DNA of 64,000 nucleotides from Collybiopsis luxurians FD-317 M1 (taxonomy: Eukaryota; Basidiomycota; Agaricomycetes; Agaricales; Omphalotaceae). Shown here in pieces: positions 35,833 to 47,676 of this stretch. Position numbers and translations under genes: made by a program. The stretch covers positions 1 through 64,000 of the forward strand of contig KN834847.1 of assembly GCA_000827265.1 (NCBI GenBank), in the 5' to 3' direction. The notes beneath the pieces are model-generated. The model was given only the letters and a program-made list of their open reading frames with translations, was not told the DNA's origin and made no database searches. Position 1 is the stretch's first letter, and the number at the start of each line of letters is the position of its first letter.

Positions 35833-38068
35833 ACCATAGGCAAAGAATCCAAGAACATGTTTCGATACGCACTAGATAGTCGAGAGAAGCTCGGGGTGAG
35901 AGAACGATGCAAAGAATGGAATTACAGTACCCTTGAAGCAGTCTACGCGCGAATGAATAAGTGGGACGTTTTGACAAGACACAGGGATGTTGTGAACTTT
36001 AAAATATATCGGGCAGAAATCTCGATCCTGTGATTGAAAAACAGATGATGAACATTGGAGGCGTTAAGGCAACAACAAATATATATAATCAACGACAACG
36101 GGCGCTAAACGCTATACCGTAGTACTGGAAGGCAACTCCCTCCATATAGCGAAAGTGTACATACACATTCAACGGCATTCACTGTTGCGAGCATTCCGAG
36201 TTGTTCATTGGACAACTCGATTCTGTTTCTGCCAGAACAGCTGAGGCCCTGGGACACCAAAGCGTGTGAGGCACACATTTCGAGTACGGTTTGAACGGTC
36301 GAATCCTCATCCCGTCTGTCGAACAGTGAATTGACGGGACCACTACGAGGCATATTGATAGTTCAATTTCTACCGAGATCAGGTTACGCCTCAAATCCAC
36401 AACAAATCCCGCTGAGAGCTCAGCCGCTCAACCGCCTCCCTGACCTTCACAACCAGGTAGTTGTTGCCCAACTACAGGACTCACTCTGCCTCAACTGCTC
36501 AAAGTCGCTGATACTCATTGTCTAGCAATTTATATAGGCGGGACGTCACTTAGGAAGGCTGCAGTGCGGAAGGGACGTATCAGAATTTCGACACTGAACA
36601 TTTTTTCATCTGTGACGTGAAGGACGAAGTTGTAGAATGACAAAAGACGCTTGAAGAAAGCTTGATTCAGGGCAGGATATGCTTGCAGCAAACATAATCG
36701 GAGCTCTCCACATTCATGGCGCTAAGATAACTTGTAAATAGAGTCAAGTAAGCAGAGTCGGTCGAGAATAACGAACACTGGTATCTTAGGTCAAGTCAAG
36801 AATAGAATGATGATCTCTTGAATCTTTGGTACTGTGCGGCCGTCCGAAGAATTGAAAAGGGGGAAGATATGGAGGGTGAACGGAGATAGAACTTGATCTA
36901 TTTGCGATATGACAGCTCCCAGCTTCGTATAATAATGAATCTCGAGGATTAGAAGGCTGCTCTACTGCGTAGGAATAGGTCCACACTGTTCATGGTAATG
37001 GTCGATGAGAAACAAAAGGCAGTAGACGCTAAAAATTTCGATGTTGATCCGATAAGTTCGGTCCGACTGGGGCCCGGAGCATGTCACCTGAGCAGCACGT
37101 GGCCGAGAGGCGTGGCCGCAACACCTAACTAACTTACATAGTAAGCTCCTCGAGTCTCCAGAAAAGGTAAGAAATTGCTGGCTAAAGTTGTTTTGGTATT
37201 ACACGTCTGAATCTACATGCACAGCATATTCATCCTCATGTCTTAATTCTCGACATTTCTCGGGTCCAGGAAAACAACACTCTTTGAATGAAAGTTTCGG
37301 GATCCAGATACTTAGTCTTGTCTGGTACATGATTTGCATGGACCTGGCTGCCAGACACATTTCTATTTGCTCGGTACTGACTGGGACTGCGTGCGCAATT
37401 GAAACCCTAAAATTTCTTCTCAAAGAAACACTTACATAGTATCTGATTTTGACAAACCCCGGGGCCCGCGCAAGGCCAAGAATGTATAGATGAGTCCAAT
37501 AGCACTAGACATAGGATGATGAAGGGATGAGTTTTTGTTCGAGGAGGAGGGGCAGAAATTTTCGGTCATGTCTCAGAATCCAATTTTGGGTTTGGTCTGA
37601 TCTTGGCTTCTCTCTCGGAAAAGACAGTGCTGTCACATCCGGGTAGCGGTCCATCTGTCATGACGTAACCCATTTGGCGCATCAAAGTCTTTCACCAGAT
37701 TTGCATCGTCTTGCGCCTCTTGGTGCGTAATACAGTGTTTCCATCCGCTTTTGCTTATATCCACCCGCCGTCATGTCCGTCTTCCATAGTCATGTCCGTA
37801 GTTGCTCAATAAACTCCCGCTTTTCTTTGTCTTTTGTTTTATTTTTGTTCGCAATCTCTCTTTTTTGCTCGTCGTCTGAATTGCTTGTGAATCTAGTCTT
37901 ACGGAATTGATCGGTCCATTGAGGACTGGGTGTTTCAAAGCCGTCGCAACCGACAATGCCAGCTCACCATCCATTTCTTTGGTTGTCGCTGTCAGATTCG
38001 GCCTTGCAGCTGCTCTTGGCACCCTCTTTTGGACACACTACAGTTTCACTGGGGTTGGGAATGACAAA
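35833..38068. other. Intergenic region
   Basis: No confident gene. A minus-strand frame 36105..36353 (82 aa, MPRSGPVNSLFDRRDEDSTV start) is preceded by a TATATAA motif near 36530 and could be a small gene, but has no recognisable domain. The right end contains the likely promoter of the SAP-domain gene (ttatat near 37755). Confidence 0.4.
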
Positions 38069-38528
38069 ATGGATGAATCTGAGAAAGACAAAGAATATGG
38101 ATTCCCCAATGGAGTGCTGATCAAACTGTGAGTACTTGTCTCTCAATCCATACAATGATTTTCCACTCACAACTCACCTCCAGCCGAAAAGCCAATCTTT
38201 CTCAGTTAAAGGAACACTGCCACGAGTATGGGCTGACCATTGGAGGAAACAAGGCTGCACTTTTGTTGCATTTGATCGAATACAGCTCGACTCCCAAGAC
38301 CTGGACAATGTGAGTTAATGATTTTGATTGCCTCTTTCCAATCCTTCTGATCTTCCTTAAGTCCCACAGCCAGAGCATGTATTTCTCACAAAGGCCCATG
38401 CACAATCAATGTAACTACAAAGACAGAGCCTAAAAAGCTCTCCGCGGTGAACTCTCAATACAAAGAGATCATGGGTGATGATGCATTGAGTCAGCCCGCA
38501 CAGATTATCTTGCGCTCAAAAGATAATC
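38069..38528 (+). pseudogene. SAP-domain gene fragment cut by a retrotransposon LTR
   Basis: Start of a nuclear-type protein. Exons 38069..38127, 38184..38309 and from 38374 join in frame. The product begins MDESEKDKEYGFPNGVLIKL and continues RKANLSQLKEHCHEYGLTIG then GNKAALLLHLIEY, a clear SAP motif (helix-turn-helix DNA/chromatin binding). It then runs PCTINVTTKTEPKKLSAVNS into ILRSKDN, where the sequence changes abruptly to a gypsy LTR at about 38529. The rest of the gene is not seen after the element, so the copy is truncated. A full-length paralog elsewhere in the genome would be expected. Confidence 0.65.
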
Positions 38529-38934
38529 GTTGTCGCGCTTCATGCGAGTCTACACATGAAGCCCGCACACGTGATGTATCTCTCGATGCATCGGTCATCG
38601 CGTAGCCCCTTCGGCTACGCTCGATCCCATTACTTATGCTCCCCCTTTTTCCTCAGCCTTGATCTCATTCTCTCTATATTGTACTCACCCTTGGCTAGTT
38701 ATTCATCTCCCTGTTCCGCTGGGGACTATTTCTCGATTTAGTATATTCTATTTCTCCTATATTCTATAGCTTTACCTATATATATATCTGCTGTAGTAGG
38801 TAGAAAAGTTAGTTACGAGTTCCCCCTTGATCTCTATATACCACCTTTACCTCCTTATGTGCTGCGATCTACTCGACTAAAAACCTCCTTGAACCCGATG
38901 CTCATGTCAAGCATACCGCACGACACAGCATCAT
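38529..38934 (+). repeat. 5' LTR of the gypsy element (right border approximate)
   Basis: Begins tgtcgcgcttcatgcgag at the break in the SAP gene. Contains a T/C-rich middle and a TATATATA run near 38778. It ends near cagcatca, followed by ctggagcccaccgcgagg, which resembles a gypsy primer-binding site. Confidence 0.6.
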
Positions 38935-39252
38935 ATCTGGAGCCCACCGCGAGGGGGTCTTTTCCAGAGTAGCTTTGCTACAAGAACACCACAATTTCAT
39001 TCTCGAAGAAGGGTTCGAAACCCTCTCTTCCCCCAAGACCCATCTACGCCTGTAAAGTAAAGAATACCGACCCATCTGTAGGGTTCATCAACACCAGCCG
39101 TACCTTCGTGTTCCCTGACGCCGAGCCGTCAAATTCCATTCCGCCGTCTACATCACCGTTCACGATTCGTATCCCATCCCTCTATCTACCACAGCTCTAC
39201 GAACTAGCACCCCTCCAGATCCAGATTTCCATCCCAAGCTCAACACCCACAA

Positions 39253-40013
39253 TGTCTGCACCAACCACAATGCCCGCCCATAACGAATGTAATGCCCCGA
39301 AATGGGATTCTCGACATGAAGATCGTCTCCCGACATTCTTCAAGGATTTCGAGATAGCCGCTGAGGCTGCTCAAATTGATAAGGACCACTCCAAGATGAA
39401 GACCGAGGCTCTCCATTACATTGACATGGAAGCTCGTCGATTCTGGAAAACCCTCCCTTCCTTCCAGAACACTACGAAAACTTGGGAAGACTTCAAAAAA
39501 GAGGTAATTAGCAATTACCCTGATGCAAAGGAAGAGCCCAACTATAACCTCGAGGACCTTAAGAAGGTTGTTACCTCCTACTCCAAATCCAGCATTTCGT
39601 CACTCAAAGAAATGGCCAACTTCCATCGTAAGTTTAATACCGTTGTGTACCGGTTACTAGATGAAAATATTATTGCAGAAGTACAGGCCGACGAACTGTA
39701 CATCTCAGTATTCACTGAAAAATTCAGGGAGCAACTAAACGTACAACTCCGGCTCGACCATGGTAAAAAGGCTAGAGGAAAACAGTATACCCAGACTCAA
39801 ATCAAAGAAACAGTTGACGAAATGCTCTCGGACTCACCTCAGGGTATTTCTGTTGACAAGTCTCCTTCCTCCATGTCCTCCATAACTGCAGTCAAACAAG
39901 AGCCTGACATGAATGACATTCTCTCAAAGATGTCCGCTATGCTCAACAAGGTCCTCCAAGTGCAATCCTCCTCCCCCTCCTCCTCACCCTCCGGGTCCGG
40001 TTCATCTTCGACT
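39253..40013 (+). pseudogene. gag: gag (capsid) remnant of the gypsy element
   Basis: MSAPTTMPAHNECNAPKWDS opens a capsid-like, helix-rich protein (FFKDFEIAAEAAQIDKDHSK; FWKTLPSFQNTTKTWEDFKK) of the kind found in Agaricomycete gypsy elements. The zinc-knuckle region and its continuation (GGKKLPDEPRFSKGQIKKRF) lie in another frame from about 40015 to 40290, so a frameshift separates them. The larger open frame begins upstream at 39108. Confidence 0.75.
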
Positions 40014-40980
40014 TGAGACTGAGAGCGTACATGCTATTGGGACGGTTGCGAATCTACTCGGTTCGCAGACTGCCCCGATCTCAAGTCCTGGATTAATGAC
40101 GGGAAAGTCGAGTTCAGCCCAAGCAGTTACATTGTCCTCAAAGGTGGGAAGAAACTACCAGACGAACCTAGATTCAGTAAAGGGCAAATCAAGAAGAGGT
40201 TCGAGCATTACTTCAATGAAAACCCATCTGAGAATGCCCTTCTTTATGAGCTCACCTCCGCTTACCCTTCCCTTGGTCCCGAATTGATTGGCATCAAGTA
40301 CAGCACACATTCACTCAGCTCACTTAGGGGTGAACCTACCCCCACTAGCACAGTGAAAACCCTTGCTCTCATCAGAGACGATGTCAACAAAAGTGACCCA
40401 GTGTTTGCTTTGGCAAATGAGCTCGCTTTAAAGGTCGAAACACGCAAGTCAGCTCAGGGGAAAACCATTGGAAAGAAAGTTGAAACTACCTCTCCCGACC
40501 CCGCTCCTTCCGTCCCCATTTCGAACGCCCCGCAACTACCTTCCAAACCCACTAAGCCTGTGATAGGTAAACTCCCCCCAAATTATGTACCTCCTTCAGA
40601 ACGCACGCTCGGTGCCCCCTCGAGAGACGATGTCAAGAACTACCATTTCTGGGCCCTGATCGAAACCGAAAACAGTGACGCTGCCAGCATTGTGGCAAAG
40701 GACGACTTGGACAGTGTCATCCCCATCCGTAAATGGCATCTCCTTGCACTCGCACTGGAATATAGAAAACTAATCAAAGAATCAGTCACTGGCAAACGAG
40801 TGGGGGCAGATGGAAACCTTCTCAAAGAAGTCGAGCCTACCTTCCTATCTGACTCTACTCGCCCCACTCCTGTACCTCCCAGTCCCGAACCTGACCCCCT
40901 CTCCATCTACCTTCAAGATTTCAGCAACGCAAAAGAAGGAGATCCATTCTACGTTGCAAAAGAATCATTCAGTATCTGAG

Positions 40981-41410
40981 GAATCAATGCCGTTATTGGA
41001 AAATGTACTGTCCATTGCATCACTGACTCTGGATGTAGTATTGTTGCTATGTCTGATGCGACTTGTAATGCTCTTGGAATTTCCTTCGACCCAGCCTGAC
41101 GAATACCCATCCAAAGCGCTAACGGGGAGATGGACTACTCACTTGGTTGTGCACGAGATGTTCCATTCCATGTTGGTGATGTACTCGCTTTCCTGCAAGT
41201 ACATATCATTCCGTCCCCAGCATATGACGTCCTTATTGGCTGACCATTCGAAATTCTAATGCAAGCCGTAGTTAGAAACTTTCTTTCTGGTGACCAGCAC
41301 CTAACACTCACGGATCCCAACACTCACAAAGTTGTTACCATCCTGACACTCCCCAGAGAGCCTCCGCATTTCCGCATGGAGGACGAGAGGGAGCGCAGGA
41401 AGTAAGGGAA
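40981..41410 (+). pseudogene. Retropepsin-like protease remnant of the gypsy element
   Basis: The stretch TDSGCSIVAMSDATC contains the Asp-Ser-Gly active-site triad of retroviral-type aspartic proteases. Further on AYDVLIG matches the expected flap-to-end segment. The frame has a stop shortly after (…ISFDPA then TGA) and another before PFEIL, so it is inactive as it stands. Confidence 0.7.
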
Positions 41411-41925
41411 GATCATTCTGCGAAGGATGGTCGGTCCTGGGCGTCCTCCACAGTTCGAGTGCGACGGGTTGGGAAAAGGAGAGCAAATTGCGTTTGTCAT
41501 TGATGTAAATGTGACAGATTCTACCTCCGGCCGGCATACTCTAATTGATTCCATTTCATTTTGCTTAATCTCTGATTCTTTTGGTTCCGCACCTCGGCCC
41601 GAGGAAATTAACTTAGCCTTCCTGCACGCCTACGCATACTTCAAGTATGACCGCGTCACTTACAATGCCTTTGTACAGTGCACTGCTATACCTGATTTCA
41701 GTGACCCTCCTCCGACCCAATCCTTTCTCAGCTCCTCCCTTCCCAATGTTCCGCGTTCATTTCACTCTCACTCAACTATACCCAAGAAGGATTCATCAAG
41801 TGTTCCCATATACACAGCTTCCAAGAAGAAATACAAGCCCGTTGCGCGCCGGACAGTTCCCGTGCCGGCAACGTTGCCCAAGAAATATACAAACTTTCCC
41901 CTCCGACTCACTCGAGCGCCTTCCC

Positions 41926-43791
41926 ACACTTAACCCTCTTCCTCCTGCCTTCAAACCCACTGGGCGATACACCGTAGAACGAAAAGAATATATTGATTCT
42001 GTTCACAACGCTAAATTTTTGTGGCCTGAAGAAATGAAATTAGTTCACCACCTCATGATGCTTCACGAGAGGGCGTTTGCTTGGTGTGAGGAAGAGAAAG
42101 GTCAGCTCAACCCTGAGTATTTTCCACCTGTCGAGATGCCCATCGTTGAACACGTCCCTTGGCGCATCCCAGCTTTACCTATCCCCCCCCCCGGACTCAT
42201 GGACCAGGTCGTTGACATAGTACAGGAGAAAATTTGCACTGGTATTTACAAACCATCCAGCTCATCCTATCGAACACGCTGGTTTGCAGTTGTCAAGAAG
42301 GATGGTAAGTCCCTGCAGCTGGTGCACGATCTTCAACCCCTCAATGCAGTCACCATACGTGACTCTGCAATGCCTCCAGTCCTTGAGAACTTGGCTGAGT
42401 GGTACGCATGTCGAGCTGTGTTAGCTACTCTCGACGTCTTCGTCAGATACGATGAATGTCTCCTTGCTGTCTCTTCCCATGACTTTACGACCTTTCAGAC
42501 TCCTCTAGGCGCTCTCCAACTCACTTCGATTCCGATGGGATGGATGAACTCGCTCCAGGTATTCCATGGCAACATCACTTTCATTTTCCAACCTGAAATC
42601 CCCGACCACACCCTTCCGTATGTCGACGACACCAACATTTGCAGCCCCTCGATGCGATATGAACTTCCCAACGGCAGTTATGAAACTATCCCCGAGAACT
42701 CCGGCATATGACGCTTCATCTGGGAGCACGCTGTGGTCCTCAACTGAATCCTGACCCAAATGGTTTACGCAGGCGGTACCTTCTCTGGCAAGAAAACTCT
42801 CATTGCGGCCGCTGAGGCTGTCATAATGGGTCATCTCTGCACCTACCAAGGCAGACTCCCTGACTGCTCCCGAGTTCACAAAATCGCAAATTGGGGCCCA
42901 CTACTCAACCTCAGTGACGTACGGGCCTTCTTAGGAACCACTGGACTATGCAGAATCTTCGTCAAACAGTTTGCCCAAATGGCAGAACCTCTGGTCCGCC
43001 TTACACAAAGCAACATTCCATTCAGTATTGGCCCTCGTGAAGTTGAATCCCAACAACGCCTCAAAGACGCTGTCGTCTCCTGCGACGCCATCCATCCACT
43101 CAACTATACCAATGGGGCAGCAATTATCCTTGCTGTTGACTCTTGCAACATCTGTATTGGGTTTGTTCTGATGCAGCTTGACACCGACAGCCCCTCTATT
43201 CAATACATCAATTGGTTCGGTTCTATTACACTCACTCCCAGGGAAGCCGCTTACAGTCAAGCAAAACTCAAATTATACAGCCTGTTCCGCTCACTCCGCA
43301 CAACACGCTTGTGGACTGTCGGAGCAAACAACCTTGTGGTCGAAGTCGACGCTTTGTACATCCGCGGGATGATCAACAACCCAGATATTCAACCTAACGC
43401 AACTGTCAACCGTTGGATCGCCGGTATTCTACTGTTCTCCTTTACTATGGTCCATGTACCTTCAGAACGAATCACAGCGGACGGACTCTCAAGACGGACA
43501 CCGAACGAGGGAGATCTATGTGAAGACAATGATGATTTCGAGGAGTGGATTGACCACGCGAATGGATTCCTGCATGTCCTCAACCCCACTGGCCTTGCAA
43601 CCCTGAAACTCAACTATATTGCTACCAATCCTATCCTTACGGCTTCATCCATTCTGCCAGCAGCATCCGCCCTGCAACCCCCTTCCCTTCCTCCCGGTAT
43701 TCCCTACTCCTCTCTTCCGCACTCGGCCCGTGCCAAGGAGACTGATAATTGCCTCGACAGCATCCGCGCCTATCTCATCACCCTTCAATGA
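41926..43791 (+). pseudogene. pol: Reverse transcriptase and RNase H remnant of the gypsy element
   Basis: RT blocks in order: YKPSSSSYRTRWFAVVKKDG, LQLVHDLQPLNAVTIRDS, the catalytic region ATLDVFVRYDE, FQTPLGALQLTSIPMGWMNS and LPYVDDTNI (YVDD box, catalytic Asp pair). A stop at 42711 interrupts it, then LSDVRAFLGTTGLCRIFVKQ and the RNase H-like part (AIILAVDSCNICIGFVLMQL; ITADGLSRR) continue to the stop at 43791. The motif set is clearly gypsy-type. The expected product is interrupted, so no active enzyme. Confidence 0.85.
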
Positions 43792-43851
43792 CCTGAAAAC
43801 CTTACTGATCCCCAATTCAGTTCGTTCATCCATTACTGCCTTCAATTCTTT

Positions 43852-44370
43852 GTGGATACCAATGAACAGCTGTGGCACAAGGATCCTCAAGGCCATCATC
43901 GACTAGTTGTCCCCCAAGCCTGCCGTATCCCAATTATCCAAGAGTGTCATGATAAGCTCAGCCATAAAGGCATTTACCCTGTCGTTACGAGCATCCGAGA
44001 ACAATTCTGGTGGCCAAAAACTGCTGAAGATGTGAAATGGTACATCTCAACATGCCATCTATGCCAGCTCCGCCAAACCGATAAGCTGCGTATCCCTCCT
44101 GTGGTTGCAGAACCCCTGAGCCTGTTCTCAAAGTGCTACATGGATGTCATGGAAATGCCTAAGTCCGGTGGGTACAAGTACATCGTTCACAGTCGCTGCT
44201 CCTCCTCCTCCTACCCCAAATTCCGCAAGCTTCGAAGGCAAACCGGGGACACTATTGCGACTTGGATATTTGAGGACATTCTGTGTTGATGGGGTTCCCT
44301 ACGAGAAATTGTGACCGACAATGGAACACCTTTCCTCTTGGCTCTCAACATCCTCGCTAAACGCTATGGT
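43852..44370 (+). pseudogene. Integrase remnant of the gypsy element, truncated
   Basis: The zinc-binding HHCC domain is present (ECHDKLSHKGIYPVVTSIRE, then CHLCQLRQT). The first core Asp falls in YMDVMEMP and the second in VTDNGTPF. The frame is stopped at 44289 and the copy ends before the catalytic Glu. Confidence 0.8.
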
Positions 44371-44415
44371 ATCTGACACAGATGATACCTATCCCAGTTT
44401 CAATCCTGCCGAGTG

Positions 44416-45512
44416 TTCCCTGAGGATCAAGGGCCATGCAATCAGATTGAAGTACTGGCCCATATGCTACAGATACTCCCACAACAGTTGCTGGGAAGGG
44501 CTAAAGAAGGGCTGGAATGAATGGAAGGTGTGTGATTTGAGACCCTTACCTTCATAGTGAACTCATATTCATATTGACCTGGCTTAGCACTGTCATGAAG
44601 CGGTTTACAGTGGAGTGACTTTCAAGAGCACAGTAATCAGTTCAGGCAAAGTCTGGTCCCAATCAACAGAGTTAATTAAATAGTCTACTGGTACAAGCAG
44701 GATACTCACCTGGTCCCAATTGACAGAGAGGTCAAGATGGGGACTCAGGTTACAGGTGGTAGGTATATATACTGTAGTAAGCTGTAAGAGGGACTAATGC
44801 TACTGGAGGACAAGACAAGAAACTAATGCTACTGGAAGACAATAGCTAAGTGACAGCTACGAGAATAAAAGGTATGGAGCATGTGGTCATGTGACAGATG
44901 CAAGAAGAGAAACAAGGACAGTTCATTAATAAAACAATGACAGTGGGAAGGAAATAGAAAAAGAACCATGATACTGTGTGGAGTGGAGATAGGGAGGAGT
45001 TGTATGTCCAAAAGGTATTGATATGAAAGTTAGTCATAAATGTGGTCATGTGAAAGATGTATAGTAAAAGAGAAATGCATAGGGGTTAGGAATAGATGTT
45101 TGTACCAGCTTTACAACAAGCACATTGCTGAGCATTACCTTGAATCGTTGCCTGAAAACTTTTGGGATGAGTTTTGGGATGCTGAGAAGAACAGGAGAAT
45201 GACATACACTGTGATTACCAAGGTGTTGAGAGAGAAGCGAAAGGTAAATAATGCACAGGTTGTAGAACAGGAGCAGGAATGATTGGGAGATTAGTTCCAG
45301 GCTCATTTTCAGAGCTGCAGAAAGCCTCTTGTGTGCACTTCCACTATTGCTAAGCAAAGTCAAGCAGTTTAGGACTCACTGGAAGGATAGCTCAGATCTC
45401 TTACTTACAATATGCCCCACTTTGTTTATACTTTGATTTGTAATAGTAAATATTTTACAAGCCTAAGATTGCAAATAGAATTAGATGGTAATGATATTCC
45501 AGTGCTGAGTTT
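44416..45512. other. CpG-poor spacer with short unassigned frame
   Basis: Starts at the truncated end of the gypsy element, where CpG content drops sharply. A frame 45040..45282 (+) contains HYLESLPENFWDEFWDAEKN and looks protein-like but I cannot assign it. A short block (tgtggtcatgtga then agatg) occurs twice, near 44884 and 45041, hinting at a decayed repeat. Confidence 0.4.
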
Positions 45513-47335
45513 CTATGAGCATGCACAAGTATGACTGCAAGCAGAGCATGCAATGGTGGGTGTGCAGTGCATGTTAAAAAAGTCTTTGCACTTTTCTCGA
45601 GGATCATTGTTCCATGATATCAGATATTTGACAATAGTCATATAGGAAAAATCAGTGCTCCAGCCACCCCACTTGCAGATTTTTTTGATTGTCCAGTGCA
45701 AATCAGTAGCGAGCCATTGGCACCCTTGACGAAATGAATGAGTGCTGTACAGGGCAGGATCAACGCCAATATCCAGCAGGTTCATTCAAAACCCATGCAG
45801 GAACTGCTCAGATGTCTGTACCCATGTCAGGTAGGAACCATGTAATTGATGAAAACATACCATATGTATTGTGAGATCAGCTGAAACACAATCATTTGAA
45901 GCAATCTTTCTGAAAATGAATCCTTCTGTTATATTTGTAGTTTTGATCCATTCAACATAGGCTTGGACAGGACACAGGTGCTTCAAATGCTCTGGCAATG
46001 CATAGAGAAAAAAGGGTTGAATTTCTAATTGAGACAAATAAGTGTAGGGAACATAAGACTTGTGTAGCTTGACTTACAACTGAATTGATTAGTCTTGCAA
46101 AATGGTAGAGTGACCTGCAAGCAGAGGTCATCTCCAGGCATGAGTTGGATTTCATGTGATTGAATCTTCAGGACTTCATCTACCTGTAGAAGACAGGTAA
46201 ATGCTAGTGTATAGGCTAGGTGAAGTTCACGCCTGAACTGTGGACCACCCCAGAATTGAGAATCCTTTTCAGATCTGTGAGTTGGTGCATATTTCTTGAT
46301 ATTCCAGTTCTCATTGTGGTGATTGAAGTCCCACAGTTGTCCAAGGATTTCCTGTGAGCAAACAGTGAGTACATCAAAGCTGAGAAGAAGAGATTAACTA
46401 GATGCTACTTACAGGTGTAATTGCTCAAGCACTTGTCTGCTCTTCGCCTGCTTGAACCTGCCAAAAAATTTTCAGCCCAGTAGTGAAAGTCCCAAAATAT
46501 AGAGGGCCTGACCTTATGCCACTGCAAACTAACCATATAAGCTGACACCAGCTCAGAAACAGAGGGATTACCAACCATGTTGCCAGTCATCTCACTGACT
46601 GCCCATGGGATATGTCCCTTTCCAAACAAGTGGCCAAAGGCAAATGTAGCAGCTGCACACATTTTTTGTGCATGTACATAGCCTTTACAGATCTCACTTT
46701 GAGGCCATTCTTCACCATCTAATCTGACTGAATCGCAACTGCATAAATGAGTGTAAGACTTTACTTTAAATGAATATGAGCAAATACAAATGTACAAATC
46801 CATAATCCATGCAACTATCATTTCTGCCGTGTTGCGTGGTGGGTTCTCACAAAAAAATCTGCCTTCCACCTTTATGAGCTTATGTTGAAGCAAGAACAGT
46901 TCACATTGCTTCATTAATCTGTGCAAGTCAAACTGTATGCACAGTGACTTTATCAGAAATAAAAGCAAAAACCTACCATTGATAATCCTTGTCTGTGCCT
47001 TTGTTGACCCTTTTTGAGGCCCCCATTATGACTGACCTTAAACCACTGTTCATAGCTTTGCTCTCCACAAAACCATGATTGCTGATGGACTGTCCATCTT
47101 TATCAAAAGTTGTAAGGTATGTCTCCCCCTCTACATCCCCACTGACAGCATCAGTTTCACTTGGAAGGGCAGATGTCTCCTGTTCCCCATCCAGATCATC
47201 CTCGACTTCATCCATGAAAGAGGAGGGTTGCTTGGAAAATCCTTCAAAGCAAGTTTGAAGACCAGCGAAGCGCTGACTGGTCTTGCTGTTGAACTGAGTA
47301 GAAAAAAAATGAGACAATGTTGTGGTAGCCATCAT
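45513..47335 (-). pseudogene. Crypton-like tyrosine recombinase, disabled
   Basis: Remnant of a DNA transposon enzyme that cuts and rejoins DNA with a Tyr nucleophile. The N-terminus (MATTTLSHFFSTQFNSKTSQ) and central blocks HAQKMCAAATFAFGHLFGKG and MVGNPSVSELVSAYMVSL follow the pattern I recall for Agaricomycete Crypton-like proteins. The catalytic part shows LPFCKTNQF, LCPVQAYVEWIKTT, YSTHSFRQG (His-x-x-Arg), GGWSTDF and YLISWN (candidate Tyr). A TGA at about 45784 stands where homologs have Arg just before NLLDIGVDP, cutting the protein before the catalytic end. Several short introns are needed upstream. The element's ends were not found. Confidence 0.7.
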
Positions 47336-47676
47336 ACAAGGTAGCAATTGAAGACAGAACAGTGAGTTTCACTGCTTATATACTCCTGAATAGCTCCAGG
47401 ATTGAGATATCTGTGCGATTATGCTCAAACTTATTCAATGTGGGTCAAACCAGAAAGCAGGAAAATTCATTCATTTTGGATAAACACAATGTAAAACATA
47501 TAAAAATTCTGACTGCACACAACACATTGAATCAGCAAGGCTGTATAGTTTGTATCACATCAAATACTCACAGAAAGATAATATGGTGTGTTGAGCTGAA
47601 TAGGACAGGTGCACATTTTTGCATCAACTGGGTTTGATCAAGAAGAAAAAAGATTAGATATAGATATACACAGATA

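Larger units (their letters stand above)
38529..44415 (+). mobile_element. Decayed Ty3/gypsy LTR retrotransposon, 3' truncated
   Basis: The order LTR, gag, protease, reverse transcriptase, RNase H, integrase is the Ty3/gypsy order. The frames are broken by several shifts and stops, so it is not autonomous. The integrase is cut after its second catalytic Asp at about 44370, and no copy of the 5' LTR start (tgtcgcgcttcatgcgag) was seen at the right end, so the 3' LTR is missing. CpG content is normal, unlike the DNA to its right, so it may be younger or have escaped methylation-driven decay. Confidence 0.85.

Noticed and set aside
36105..36353. Small Cys-containing protein, considered as a hydrophobin
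   Set aside because: It has only a few single Cys and lacks the eight-Cys pattern with two CC pairs.
42505..42879. 124-codon minus-strand frame in the gypsy element
   Set aside because: Antisense of the reverse transcriptase; the plus strand carries the recognised motifs.
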